Positions 33,394 to 42,223 of a stretch of DNA of 64,000 nucleotides are shown here, piece by piece. The stretch is from contig NZ_CP009285.1 of the NCBI RefSeq assembly GCF_000758665.1, positions 3,844,001-3,908,000 of the forward strand, read 5' to 3'. This stretch comes from Paenibacillus borealis (GTDB lineage: Bacteria; Bacillota; Bacilli; Paenibacillales; Paenibacillaceae). Made by a program: the position numbers and the translations under genes. Each line of letters begins with the position of its first letter. Positions within the stretch are counted from its first letter, which is position 1. The notes under the pieces were generated by a model. The model searched no databases, was not told where the DNA came from, and worked only from the letters and a program-made list of their open reading frames with translations.

Positions 33394-36150
33394 ATGGGGG
33401 TTGGACCATTGCCGGAGAAGCATGCGTGGAGCTTGAAGATCCGTGGCAAAATCGCACTTGGATATGTCATCATCTTATTAATGCTGGGTCTGTTTCTGGT
33501 TATCGTCTCCAACAGGATTACCAGCCTGGAGAAAGAAACAGTGTTCCTGAGCGACCATGATATCGAGGTTCATGAACTTACATATCAAATTGAGAAAAAT
33601 GTATTGGATATGGAGACCGGCCAAAGAGGATATGCCCTTACCGGGGACGAGTCCTACCTGGAGCCGTATAACAACGGACTTGTGGAGTGGCGGATCAATT
33701 TTGCGAAGCTAAACAGTCTGATTTCAGATAATCCGGAGCAAGTCGGGAACCTGAATAATATTTCAGATAATATTGAGAAGTGGATTGATGTTGCGGGCCA
33801 ATATGTGGTAGATCTGAAGAAGAATGGTCAGAATGAGGCAGTTAGTGCTTTTTTTCGCAATGATTCCGGGAAAAGTGTTGTTGATTCAATTCGATCACAG
33901 TCTGATTACTTCCGTGATATTGAGCGTAGTCTTACCAACGAGCGTATAAACAATCTTAAAGACAGCAACCAAAAGCTGCTCATTACAATGTACATTCTCT
34001 GGGGATTAGTTGCCGTGTTAGCGTCACTGATTACGTATCTGCTCTCTGCCAGCATTGTGAATCCTTTGCACAGTGTAATCCAGGCAATAAACGGTATTGC
34101 CAGTGGAGGAAATAGGTCGGATCGGATTAAAGTGAAGACGTTTGACGAGGTCTTTGAATTAGGTGAAGCGACCAACGGCCTGCTGGACACAGTGCAGAGG
34201 GATCAATGGACCAGCGAACAGCTTACTTCAATGTCCATTGCGCTTCAGGAAACGACAGATATGCCTTCATTATGCAGAATTTTTGTCAACCGGTTGTCGG
34301 TGATGTTGGAGATGCAGTATGCCACTATTTTCGTGCTAAGTCGTGAAGAATTGTTCGAACGGACATACTCCTATGCAGGAGCGGAGAATAAGGAAGCCCG
34401 TCTAGGTGCGGATATTATCCAGCCGGGAGTGGGTCTTGTTGGGCAGTGCGCGCTGGATCAGCGGGTTAACATTATAGAGCATCTGCCAGAGGATTATATA
34501 TATATCTCTTCCGGTTTGGGCAGGACCCCTCCGCGGTTTGCGGTTATAGCTCCAATTGTTTTTGAAAACAAGACGTTAGCTGTACTGGAGATTGCTGCGC
34601 TTACACGCTGGGCGCCTTATCATTTCGAGCTGCTGGATGAATTGCTGCAGATGATGGGAGTTACCGTTAATTCCGTAATGACGCGTATGGAGATTCAGAA
34701 GCTCCTGCGTGATTCACAGGTTATGAATGAAGAGCTGCAGGTGCAATCCGAAGAGCTTCAGGTGCAGTCTGAGGAGCTTCAGGTACAGACGGAGGAGCTG
34801 CAGAACCAGACCAGTGAATTGCTGAACGTAAACAAGGAGCTTGAGGATCAGAAGTCTGTGGCAGAGAACGCAGCCATAGAGCTGGAGAGGTACAATGAAC
34901 AGCTTGAGCTTAGTTCCCGCTATAAATCGGAGTTTCTGGCCAATATGTCTCATGAACTGCGCACACCGCTTAATAGCATGCTGATTCTCTCACAGTTGCT
35001 TACAGAGAACCGCAATCATACATTAACTGAAGAAGAACAGGGGTATGCCTCTGTAATTTACAATTCCGGCAGTGATCTGCTGAGTATGATTAATGATATT
35101 CTTGACCTCTCCAAGGTGGAAGCCGGCAAAATGCTGGTGGAAATGGATGCTGTTAATCTTACAGAGCTGCCGTCGCTGCTGCAGGGTTATTTCGGTAAGC
35201 TGGCTGAGGGAAGGAATTTAGAGTTTGAGGTGACTCTTGGAGCAGAGGTCCCGGATTTGTTCTTCACCGATGAAATGAGGATGCACCAGATCCTGCGCAA
35301 TCTGCTGTCCAATGCGTTCAAATTCACAGAGCAGGGTTCTGTCATTGTTGAGATCCGTAAACTGGATTCTTACTCGGATATGAATTATGCAGCGAACGAC
35401 TCATTACTGTCCTTTGCAGTCAAAGATACCGGTATCGGCATTTCTGCTGAGAACCGCGAGCTGATCTTTGAGGCCTTCCGCCAGGCAGACGGGACGACGG
35501 CCCGCAGATTCGGAGGAACCGGATTAGGACTATCCATCTCGCTTCAATTAGCCAAGCTTCTGGGAGGACATATCAGCCTGGAGAGTGAAGAGGGGGAAGG
35601 CAGCACGTTCACGCTCTACCTTCCATGCCGTGAGCTGGACAGCGGGGAAGAGTCTGATAATCTCCCGGGGCAGACTCAGGCTGCCGCAGCGTCTGAACAG
35701 ACAGCATCTGCTCAGCGGGGGACGCTGGACAACAGCAAAGATTTGCTGTTTGAGAAAGAATATGAGAAGCTTCACGGCAGAACTGTTCTGATTGTAGACG
35801 ATGACTCGCGCAATATTTTTGCACTGCAGAAGGGTCTGGAGCCGTATGGAATGAACGTTCTGACTGCCCAGACTGGTTATGAATGTCTGCAGATTGTCAG
35901 AGAACAGGCCGATGTGGATATCGTATTGCTGGACATCATGATGCCGAATCTGGACGGCTACGATACCTTGTCTATTATCCGGGAAGAGCTATTACTCACA
36001 GAGCTTCCGATCATTGCAATTTCCGCCAAGACCATGAAAGAGGACCGCGAACGGTGCCTGACGGCCGGGGCTACTGATTTCATGAGCAAACCGGTAGTAA
36101 TGAAAGAGGTCGTCACCCGGATGTGCCGCTGGATACAGGATCGCGTTTAA
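33394..36150 (+). CDS. Hybrid sensor histidine kinase (CHASE3-HAMP-GAF-HisKA-HATPase-REC)
   Basis: A 918-residue membrane kinase. Transmembrane helices at about 20-42 and 195-217 bracket a CHASE3-type extracytoplasmic domain (M-E-T-G-Q-R-G-Y-A-L-T-G-D). HAMP and GAF follow, then a coiled coil of near-perfect heptads (E-E-L-Q-V-Q-S repeated). HisKA has M-S-H-E-L-R-T-P-L-N-S, HATPase has N-A-F-K-F-T, D-T-G-I-G-I and G-G-T-G-L-G-L, and a C-terminal receiver has V-D-D-D and L-L-D-I-M-M-P. No separate regulator lies beside it. Start is uncertain: ATG 33394 has a poor site, TTG 33409 has GGGGG upstream. Confidence 0.92.
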   Translation: MGVGPLPEKHAWSLKIRGKIALGYVIILLMLGLFLVIVSNRITSLEKETVFLSDHDIEVHELTYQIEKNVLDMETGQRGYALTGDESYLEPYNNGLVEWRINFAKLNSLISDNPEQVGNLNNISDNIEKWIDVAGQYVVDLKKNGQNEAVSAFFRNDSGKSVVDSIRSQSDYFRDIERSLTNERINNLKDSNQKLLITMYILWGLVAVLASLITYLLSASIVNPLHSVIQAINGIASGGNRSDRIKVKTFDEVFELGEATNGLLDTVQRDQWTSEQLTSMSIALQETTDMPSLCRIFVNRLSVMLEMQYATIFVLSREELFERTYSYAGAENKEARLGADIIQPGVGLVGQCALDQRVNIIEHLPEDYIYISSGLGRTPPRFAVIAPIVFENKTLAVLEIAALTRWAPYHFELLDELLQMMGVTVNSVMTRMEIQKLLRDSQVMNEELQVQSEELQVQSEELQVQTEELQNQTSELLNVNKELEDQKSVAENAAIELERYNEQLELSSRYKSEFLANMSHELRTPLNSMLILSQLLTENRNHTLTEEEQGYASVIYNSGSDLLSMINDILDLSKVEAGKMLVEMDAVNLTELPSLLQGYFGKLAEGRNLEFEVTLGAEVPDLFFTDEMRMHQILRNLLSNAFKFTEQGSVIVEIRKLDSYSDMNYAANDSLLSFAVKDTGIGISAENRELIFEAFRQADGTTARRFGGTGLGLSISLQLAKLLGGHISLESEEGEGSTFTLYLPCRELDSGEESDNLPGQTQAAAASEQTASAQRGTLDNSKDLLFEKEYEKLHGRTVLIVDDDSRNIFALQKGLEPYGMNVLTAQTGYECLQIVREQADVDIVLLDIMMPNLDGYDTLSIIREELLLTELPIIAISAKTMKEDRERCLTAGATDFMSKPVVMKEVVTRMCRWIQDRV

Positions 36151-36164
36151 CAAACATTCAACTG

Positions 36165-36213
36165 AAGAGTCAGGACAGAACTCTTTCTACAGAGTTCTGA
36201 CTGACTCTTTTTA
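36165..36213 (+). terminator. Terminator after the hybrid kinase
   Basis: An imperfect long hairpin with the core CAGAACTCT / AGAGTTCTG and outer AAGAGTCA / TGACTCTT, followed by TTTTTAA. Confidence 0.85.
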
Positions 36214-36317
36214 ATACGATAACAAGTAGTGATTATGCATAAATACTGAATAGTGGTGCAGACTACATTGATCCGGTCAGGCTGGTCGGGGCAAAACTTG
36301 ACTTTTTGAAATAGCCA

Positions 36318-36346
36318 TTGACGGAATACAAGGTATGATTTATTAT
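36318..36346 (+). promoter_or_regulatory. Promoter of the glcT-PTS operon
   Basis: TTGACG (36318-36323), 17 bp spacer, TATTAT (36341-36346). The transcript would start near 36353 and contain the antiterminator that follows. Confidence 0.7.
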
Positions 36347-36377
36347 GAGATCATAAATGATCATTTATATGCAAACG

Positions 36378-36447
36378 GCGTGTTACCTTAACAGGGCATG
36401 AGCCAAGATCTGATCTCATTCATTTGAGTCAGTCTTGGCTCTTTTTT
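36378..36447 (+). promoter_or_regulatory. RNA antiterminator (RAT) overlapping a terminator in the glcT leader
   Basis: GCGTGTTACCTTAACAGGGC followed by ATGAGCC (36379-36405) matches the GlcT-type RAT of the ptsG leader (GTGTTACT ... AGGCATGAG). Its 3' end overlaps the left arm of a terminator: GAGCCAAGA (36400-36408) with TCTTGGCTC (36433-36441) and six T. Binding of the GlcT product to the RAT should stop the terminator from forming and allow read-through into glcT and both PTS genes. Confidence 0.85.
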
Positions 36448-36486
36448 GTGCGAAAAATCAGGCAATGGACGGAAAGGAGGGAGAAC

Positions 36487-37353
36487 TTGGCGAGGGAAAA
36501 TGAACAATTTCAGGTTCTGCGGGTGATTGGAAATAATGTCGTAATGGTTCAAGGAGGCAAAAAAAGCAAGGAATACGTAATTATCGGCAAGGGCATCGGC
36601 TTCGCGCTTAAAGACGCAGGTGTGATTGATGCGGATGATCCCCGGATTGAGAAGCTGTTTCGGCTGGAGGACCGGGAGGAATGGAGCCAGTATCAGATTC
36701 TGCTGGAAGATATAGATCCCAAAGTCATGAGGATAACGGATGAGATTATTTCGGATATCGCCCGTGAGTTTCCCGGCAAGTTAAACGACAAGATCTATTT
36801 GGCGCTCCCGAGCCATATCCAGTTCACCATTTTCCGCTTGCGGAGCGGGATGGACATTGTCAATCCATTTCTTGAGGAAACCCGGATGACCTTCCCCAAA
36901 GAATTTGAGATCGCTTACAAGGCGGCGGAGAAGATCAGTGCGGAATTCGAGGTGCGGATCCCGGAAGATGAAGTCGGATTCCTAACCTATCATGTCTATT
37001 CCGCGGTCAGCAATGTGCCGGTTGGCCAGCTGGTTAAAGCCTCCAATATCGTAAGCGATCTGATGGATATGATCCGCAATGAACGCAATATCATTTTTGA
37101 ACAGGGCAGTATGAACCATGTCCGGCTGATGGTTCACCTGAGATTCTCTATTGAACGGATTCTGCAGGGTTCGCTCATTGATAATCCATTCGTGAAGCAC
37201 ATCAAGAAAGAATACAAAGATGAATACAAGCTGGCCCTCAAAATGGGAAAGATCATGCAAGGCAAGCTCGGTGTAGACGTGCCGGAAGAAGAGATATGCT
37301 TCCTCGCCATGCATCTGCACCGGTTATTCCAGACCTTAGAGAAAAACAAATAG
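36487..37353 (+). CDS. glcT: PRD-domain transcriptional antiterminator, GlcT type
   Basis: A 288-residue BglG/LicT-family protein: an N-terminal RNA-binding domain (V-L-R-V-I-G-N-N-V-V-M-V, K-E-Y-V-I-I-G-K-G-I-G-F), then two PTS regulation domains with conserved histidines (L-P-S-H-I-Q-F; L-T-Y-H-V-Y; M-V-H-L-R-F; M-H-L-H-R). Phosphorylation of these domains by the PTS controls RNA binding. Start is TTG at 36487 after AAAGGAGGGAGAA. The RAT lies in its own leader, so it should autoregulate the whole operon. Confidence 0.92.
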   Translation: MARENEQFQVLRVIGNNVVMVQGGKKSKEYVIIGKGIGFALKDAGVIDADDPRIEKLFRLEDREEWSQYQILLEDIDPKVMRITDEIISDIAREFPGKLNDKIYLALPSHIQFTIFRLRSGMDIVNPFLEETRMTFPKEFEIAYKAAEKISAEFEVRIPEDEVGFLTYHVYSAVSNVPVGQLVKASNIVSDLMDMIRNERNIIFEQGSMNHVRLMVHLRFSIERILQGSLIDNPFVKHIKKEYKDEYKLALKMGKIMQGKLGVDVPEEEICFLAMHLHRLFQTLEKNK

Positions 37354-37374
37354 CAGCGGCAAGGAGTGACATTT

Positions 37375-37884
37375 ATGTTTTCCAGATGGAAATCAAAAAA
37401 AGAAGAGAAACATGCTGAAGCAAGTATTGAGATACCCGCTCCGGTCAGCGGGCAGGCTGTTCCGCTAACTGACGTACCGGATGAGACGTTTGCCGGCGGG
37501 CATATGGGCAAGGGAATTGCCATAGAACCGACCGAGGGCAGATTAATCGCTCCCTTTGACGGAATAATTGCCCATGTTGTCAAAACTAATCACGCACTTA
37601 TCCTGGAGCATTCCTCCGGTCTGCAGCTGCTGATGCATATTGGGATCGATACGGTCAGCCTGAAGGGAAACGGCTTCATCAGCAATATTGCCACCGGAGA
37701 TGAAGTGAAAGCAGGCCAAACGCTGATTGAGTTCGATCTCGAGGCGATACGGACTGCGGGTTACCGGACCATTACACCGGTCATTGTGACCAGTAACGCG
37801 GAGTATACGCCGGTTGTGGACTTCCATTACGGCTCCGTTACTGCAGGGAAGAACAGTATTCTTACAGTGGCTTCAAAGCTATAA
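37375..37884 (+). CDS. PTS glucose-type EIIA component
   Basis: A 169-residue IIA-Glc family phosphocarrier. The active-site histidine is in L-L-M-H-I-G-I-D-T-V, with the preceding H-A-L-I-L-E-H that carries the partner histidine. It passes phosphate from HPr to the EIIB domain of the next gene. The ATG at 37375 follows AAGGAGTGA; a GTG three codons earlier is unlikely. It lies 21 bp after glcT. Confidence 0.9.
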   Translation: MFSRWKSKKEEKHAEASIEIPAPVSGQAVPLTDVPDETFAGGHMGKGIAIEPTEGRLIAPFDGIIAHVVKTNHALILEHSSGLQLLMHIGIDTVSLKGNGFISNIATGDEVKAGQTLIEFDLEAIRTAGYRTITPVIVTSNAEYTPVVDFHYGSVTAGKNSILTVASKL

Positions 37885-37926
37885 AAACATAGACATACTA
37901 ATATGAAACCGGGAGATGATTTCATT

Positions 37927-39378
37927 ATGTTAGCTTTTTTACAGAAGTTGGGTAAATCATTGATGCTTCCAGTCGCAACATTGCCGGCGGCAGCGATTCT
38001 GCAAGGGTTCGCACTCATTAACTATGAGAAGGATTTCCATATGGGGGCAGCAGGCAGATTCCTGAATCAATATGTTGCACCGTTCCTTAATGCAGGCGCA
38101 GGTGCAATCTTCGGCAACCTTGCTCTTATCTTTGCCATTGGGGTGGCTATCGGATTCGCAGGGGATGCAGTAGCCGCGCTGTCGGCACTCATAGCTTATC
38201 AGATTCTTGACAGTATTCTCAAAGTAATTCCGGCCCAAATGCCATTCATCGGTGACGATGTTAAACTAAATATGGGTGTACTCGGCGGTATCTTTGCCGG
38301 AGCCTGGGCAGCATTCCTGTACAAGAAATATCACAATATCAAGATGCCGGATTGGCTTGGCTTCTTCGCAGGCAAACGTTTCGTTCCTATCATTACTGCA
38401 GTGACTACAATGGTCCTTGCTGTTCTGCTCGGTATGATCTGGAGTCCAATCCAGGATGTAATCAGTGACTTCGGTACCTGGGTCGTCGGTCTGGGAGCTG
38501 TAGGTGCATTTATCTTCGGCACCGCCAACCGTCTGTTGATTCCTTTTGGTCTGCATCATGTCATTAACGCAATTGCCTGGTTCCAGCTTGGTGATTTCAC
38601 GAACGTTGCCGGAGATATTGTACACGGTGACCTGACACGCTTCTTCGCCGGAGATAAATCTGCAGGGATATTCATGACAGGCTTTTTCCCGATTATGATG
38701 TTCGCGCTGCCTGGTGCGGCACTGGCATTTATTCATACAGCCAAGCCTGAGAAACGCAAAATGGTTGCTTCCATCTTTATCGGTTCGGCGATTGCCTCCT
38801 TCCTGACGGGTATTACTGAGCCTTTGGAATTCTCTTTCATGTTCCTTGCGCCGGCTCTGTATGTTGTACACGCTTTGCTTACCGGTTTTGCCGGATTCCT
38901 CATGTATGTGCTGGATGTGAAGCTCGGGTTCGGTTTCTCTGCCGGGTTAATTGACTACCTGCTTAACATGAAGCTCTCCACCAATGCGTGGGTACTCATT
39001 CCTGTGGGGCTTGCATTCTTCGTTCTGTACTATGTGCTGTTCCGGTTCATTATCGTCAAGTTCAATCTCAAAACACCAGGCCGTGAAGATGACACGGATG
39101 ATGAAATTATTGACCTGACCAAAGGCGGGGGAACAGTATCGGCTTCTTCCAGAGCTGCTAAAATTCTGGAGAACATCGGCGGCCCTGCGAACATCCGCAG
39201 CATCGATGCCTGCATTACCCGTCTGCGTCTTAACGTCAATGATGATAAGGCGGTTAAAGACTCCGCACTCAAGCAGCTCGGCGCTTCCGGTGTAATGAGA
39301 CTGGGTCAAGGGGCCGTACAGATTGTATTCGGACCACAGTCCGAACAGATTAAGGATGATATCAAAAAGCTGATGTAA
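37927..39378 (+). CDS. PTS EIIBC permease, N-acetylglucosamine/glucose type
   Basis: A 483-residue membrane permease: EIIC (about 1-375, ten hydrophobic segments; F-P-I-M-M-F-A-L-P-G-A-A-L-A, F-L-T-G-I-T-E-P-L-E-F) and a C-terminal EIIB domain with the phosphocysteine in I-D-A-C-I-T-R-L-R-L. The EIIC blocks G-K-R-F-V-P-I, N-R-L-L-I-P-F-G-L-H-H and N-L-K-T-P-G-R-E-D resemble NagE/NagP, so N-acetylglucosamine is the first guess, glucose the second. The ATG at 37927 follows GGGAGATGAT. Confidence 0.88.
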   Translation: MLAFLQKLGKSLMLPVATLPAAAILQGFALINYEKDFHMGAAGRFLNQYVAPFLNAGAGAIFGNLALIFAIGVAIGFAGDAVAALSALIAYQILDSILKVIPAQMPFIGDDVKLNMGVLGGIFAGAWAAFLYKKYHNIKMPDWLGFFAGKRFVPIITAVTTMVLAVLLGMIWSPIQDVISDFGTWVVGLGAVGAFIFGTANRLLIPFGLHHVINAIAWFQLGDFTNVAGDIVHGDLTRFFAGDKSAGIFMTGFFPIMMFALPGAALAFIHTAKPEKRKMVASIFIGSAIASFLTGITEPLEFSFMFLAPALYVVHALLTGFAGFLMYVLDVKLGFGFSAGLIDYLLNMKLSTNAWVLIPVGLAFFVLYYVLFRFIIVKFNLKTPGREDDTDDEIIDLTKGGGTVSASSRAAKILENIGGPANIRSIDACITRLRLNVNDDKAVKDSALKQLGASGVMRLGQGAVQIVFGPQSEQIKDDIKKLM

Positions 39379-39401
39379 CACTGCAGCATACTGGCTATTC
39401 C

Positions 39402-39433
39402 AAAGCGGACATCTTAGATGTCTGCTTTTTTTT
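39402..39433 (+). terminator. Terminator after the PTS operon
   Basis: AAGCGGACATC (39403-39413) pairs with GATGTCTGCTT (39417-39427) with one mismatch or wobble and a 3-nt loop, then T8. Confidence 0.9.
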
Positions 39434-39443
39434 ACGCAAACTA

Positions 39444-39471
39444 TTGCAATATACATAATACCGAGTATAAT
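39444..39471 (+). promoter_or_regulatory. Promoter of a small hypothetical gene
   Basis: TTGCAA (39444-39449), 16 bp spacer, TATAAT (39466-39471), 33 bp before the start. Confidence 0.65.
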
Positions 39472-39504
39472 ACTTGGTATAAAGAAATTAAGGAGTCGGT
39501 ACAC

Positions 39505-39819
39505 ATGTCAATCGATGATTATCTGGATCTTCTAAATTACGCCATAGCAATTAACGATGAACAGTGGCAGGCTGATCTCCTGGATCGCTTGAAGAACTAT
39601 AAAGATCTTGCGGAAGAACAGAAACAAGTGGATAGCGTACGGGAGCTGTGGTCACGGTTCGATCATATTAACTTCATGCTGCTGCAGTTGTTCGATAAGC
39701 TGAGAGATCATGAGGACGCTGAGGATAGCGATCAGTGGAAAACGCAGATTTGGGAGCTGAAGATGGAGCGGATCACCGTAGCCAAACAGATTCAAGAGCG
39801 GTATATCAAGATCAGATAA
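39505..39819 (+). CDS. Small helical protein of unknown function
   Basis: A 104-residue acidic, probably all-helical cytoplasmic protein (M-S-I-D-D-Y-L-D-L-L-N-Y-A-I-A-I-N-D). It has many Glu, Gln and Trp and no cysteine or transmembrane segment. I do not recognise the family. The ATG at 39505 follows AAGGAG, and a clear promoter is present, so it is a real gene. It lies between the PTS operon and the methionine-rich gene. Confidence 0.75.
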   Translation: MSIDDYLDLLNYAIAINDEQWQADLLDRLKNYKDLAEEQKQVDSVRELWSRFDHINFMLLQLFDKLRDHEDAEDSDQWKTQIWELKMERITVAKQIQERYIKIR

Positions 39820-39990
39820 TTAAGAAGTAAGCGGAGATATGAAAAGGTAAATATAGAGGAATAATAAATAGATATAAAATAGTAATAAAAAAAGACATAA
39901 AAAATGGCATGCAGTTAGTCTGCTCTGCCATGATATGCGAATATACTGTTAGAGTGAATTTAGCGGATTCACTTCAACGAATTGCGGTAC

Positions 39991-40203
39991 TTATTTGGAC
40001 ATTTGCATTCCTTCACGCATCATGGTCATACACATGGTCATCATTTCATCGCACTCTTGCATTTTCTTCATCATCATGTCCATATCCATGTCCATCATGC
40101 CCATTTCGGTCATTTTTTCCATGCACATTTTCATGTTCTTCATCTTACACATCATGTCTTCCATACACATGTTCATCATCATTTCCATACACATCTTTTC
40201 CAT
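39991..40203 (-). CDS. Extremely Met-rich and Cys-containing small protein
   Basis: A 70-residue protein with 32 methionines (46 percent) and 6 cysteines, plus many Glu, Lys and Asp, arranged as M-x-M, M-x-x-M and M-C-M clusters such as M-E-K-M-C-M-E-M-M-M. No signal peptide or hydrophobic core. AGGTGGAG lies 6 nt before the ATG at 40203 (a GTG at 40215 is in frame but overlaps that site). Copper or silver binding is a natural guess. The opposite strand reads as a His-rich frame, but that frame has no ribosome site. Confidence 0.7.
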   Translation of the reverse strand: MEKMCMEMMMNMCMEDMMCKMKNMKMCMEKMTEMGMMDMDMDMMMKKMQECDEMMTMCMTMMREGMQMSK

Positions 40204-40562
40204 CGTTAGCTCCACCTCTCAATTTATAATAGCTTACACTTTTAAAATTACTATATTTTACCGCCCAGAGCAACCTGTCTATACTAAATATGTGCGATAT
40301 TTCTTTAAATTTTGTCACATTTATGGATATTCTGACCTTGCAGATGGTAATTATATGAATACTTAACATGGTCATGTTGGGTATGGGAAGTGCCTGTGTA
40401 ACTGAATAATCATCGAACTTAAGGCCCCACTTGGTGGGGCTATTTTGCGTATCGGCAGGTCTTATGGTAAGAATGTGAATGAGCTTTTTGAACGGCGATG
40501 ATACAAATCGGCTCCAGTCTTCGTCTTACTTATAGCTGCAGCGGATAAGGAGGATTACCCTG
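40204..40562. other. Gap between the Met-rich gene and the ECF sigma gene
   Basis: AT-rich near the Met-rich gene, where a possible reverse-strand promoter (TTGCTC, 17 bp, TAATTT at about 40240-40275) is weak. A terminator-like hairpin lies at 40424-40445. No other gene is visible. Confidence 0.5.
40424..40445 (+). terminator. Terminator-like hairpin with no gene assigned upstream
   Basis: GCCCCAC (40424-40430) and GTGGGGC (40434-40440), 3-nt loop, then TATTTT. No forward-strand gene ends nearby, so it may end a small RNA or be a remnant. Confidence 0.55.
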
Positions 40563-41078
40563 ATGGAAATTCCGGAATCAGACAACTTTAAATCTATTTT
40601 TTATACACATTATCCAATCGTGCGCCGAAAGCTGGCGGCACTTGTAAGGGATGAGAGTGCCGCCGATGATCTGGCGCAGGAGGTCTTTCTCAGACTGTAC
40701 AGAAATCCGCCGGATGATCCCGAAGCCCTGGGCGCCTGGCTGCATAGAGTGCTTACACGGATTGGATACGATTACCTGAACAAACAAGTTCGGGAGCGAA
40801 GGCTGATTAATAAGCAGGAGTTAATGTACGACACAGATGCCTCTGCCCCTACGGGGGAAGATGTAGTACTGGGCAAGCTGGACCAGGAAGATGTACGGAA
40901 TTGGCTGGACGGGCTTCCCGAGCGGGACCGGCAGGCTCTGCTGCTTAAGTATTCAGGTTACAGCTATGCGGAAATCGCAGGGGAGCTCGGTGTGAATCCG
41001 CCGGTGGTTGGCACGCTGTTAAGCCGGGCTACCGCCAAATTGAAACAGCATGCGGTGAAGTCGCTTCCGCAAGAATAA
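40563..41078 (+). CDS. ECF-type RNA polymerase sigma factor
   Basis: A 171-residue group IV sigma factor. Region 2 (D-D-L-A-Q-E-V-F-L-R-L-Y) and region 4 (L-P-E-R-D-R-Q-A-L-L-L-K-Y-S-G-Y-S-Y-A-E-I-A-G-E-L-G-V) are clear. It heads an operon with a membrane anti-sigma factor and an ABC transporter and probably controls them in response to an envelope signal. AAGGAGG precedes the ATG. Confidence 0.92.
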   Translation: MEIPESDNFKSIFYTHYPIVRRKLAALVRDESAADDLAQEVFLRLYRNPPDDPEALGAWLHRVLTRIGYDYLNKQVRERRLINKQELMYDTDASAPTGEDVVLGKLDQEDVRNWLDGLPERDRQALLLKYSGYSYAEIAGELGVNPPVVGTLLSRATAKLKQHAVKSLPQE

Positions 41079-41101
41079 TATCATCAGGGAGGAATGAAGC
41101 A

Positions 41102-42223
41102 ATGAACAATAGAGCACACGGGAATTCTCAGCCTGCGGGAACAGACGAGGCTTGGGCGAAATTGCAGGAGAAGCTCGGACAAGAACCTGTGAATCCGGTT
41201 TGGGCGGATTGGGGTAAGCAGGAGGCGGTTGTAGCGGGACAAATAGAGGAAGCAGTTAATACAGATTCTGCAGCAAGCGGAATAGACTCTATAGCAGCAA
41301 GAGCAGGAGAAAATACAGGTTCAGAGCTTCCGCAGAAAACCGTCCGGAAATCACGCGGGCCTGTGCTGAACCGGAGACGAAAGTGGGCTGCAGGGGCTGC
41401 AGGGGTTGCTATCTTCGCCGCTATTCTGGCAACTCCTGTAGGCAATACCGCCATGGCAGCTATCCTGAACCAGTTCCGGATGCAGGATGTAGCTGTAGTG
41501 GAAGAGAGCGATCTGCGTGATATGTTCTATCAGGTGAGCGGAGAAGGGAATTTCCAGAAGACGATGAATTCCTTTGGCACCTTCTCTGTAGCTAACGGAT
41601 CTATCGAGGGTAAGCTCCCGGTAGAGGAAATGCAGGGAGTGCTGGGATATGAACCCCTGAAGGGGCAGGATTTGGCTGCCATTAAGACTGTAGGAGTAAA
41701 CGCATCCCGTGATATTACCCTGACGCTGAATGTGGATGAAGTGAATCAGGCGTTGAAGCGTGTAGGTTCGAACGATCTGCTGCCTGAGTCTGTGGACGGC
41801 AAACCGCTCACCCTGCATTTGCCGGAAATTGTGAATTATGACTTGTCTCCAGATGAGGAGCATTGGGCTACTCTGTCGCAGATGAATACACCTGTAGTTA
41901 CCGTTGATCCTTCTATAGATATGGATGAAGCGTTGGATGCGGTAGTTAACTTTCCGCTAATTCCCGATTATCTGAGAAGCGACCTGCAGAAGAGCCGGAT
42001 TCTGTCCGGTGATATTCCAATGCCGCTGATAAAGGGCAGCAATGATGAACAGATTACGGTAGCCGACACCCCTGTTATTCTTACCGAAATGAAGTTCAGC
42101 AGAGGCTACAGCTATTCTGCAGTCTGGGTCCAGGATGGTCAGATGCTCCAGCTTACGGGTGGAGATGTCTATCCGGATAGAGATCAATTCATTCAGAAAG
42201 TACAGGAGTTGATCACGCAATGA
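41102..42223 (+). CDS. Membrane anti-sigma factor with extracytoplasmic sensing domain
   Basis: A 373-residue protein: a cytoplasmic N-terminal region of about 95 residues, one transmembrane helix (about 98-120, W-A-A-G-A-A-G-V-A-I-F-A-A-I), and a large extracytoplasmic domain with no family I can name with certainty (DUF4367-like at best). The position just after the sigma gene makes it the probable anti-sigma factor. It overlaps the next gene by 4 bp (ATGA). Confidence 0.8.
   Translation: MNNRAHGNSQPAGTDEAWAKLQEKLGQEPVNPVWADWGKQEAVVAGQIEEAVNTDSAASGIDSIAARAGENTGSELPQKTVRKSRGPVLNRRRKWAAGAAGVAIFAAILATPVGNTAMAAILNQFRMQDVAVVEESDLRDMFYQVSGEGNFQKTMNSFGTFSVANGSIEGKLPVEEMQGVLGYEPLKGQDLAAIKTVGVNASRDITLTLNVDEVNQALKRVGSNDLLPESVDGKPLTLHLPEIVNYDLSPDEEHWATLSQMNTPVVTVDPSIDMDEALDAVVNFPLIPDYLRSDLQKSRILSGDIPMPLIKGSNDEQITVADTPVILTEMKFSRGYSYSAVWVQDGQMLQLTGGDVYPDRDQFIQKVQELITQ

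Noticed and set aside
39982..40209. Forward-strand His-rich reading frame opposite the Met-rich gene
   Set aside because: It begins at a TTG with no Shine-Dalgarno site; the His codons (CAT) are simply the complement of ATG codons of the reverse-strand gene, which has a good ribosome site.
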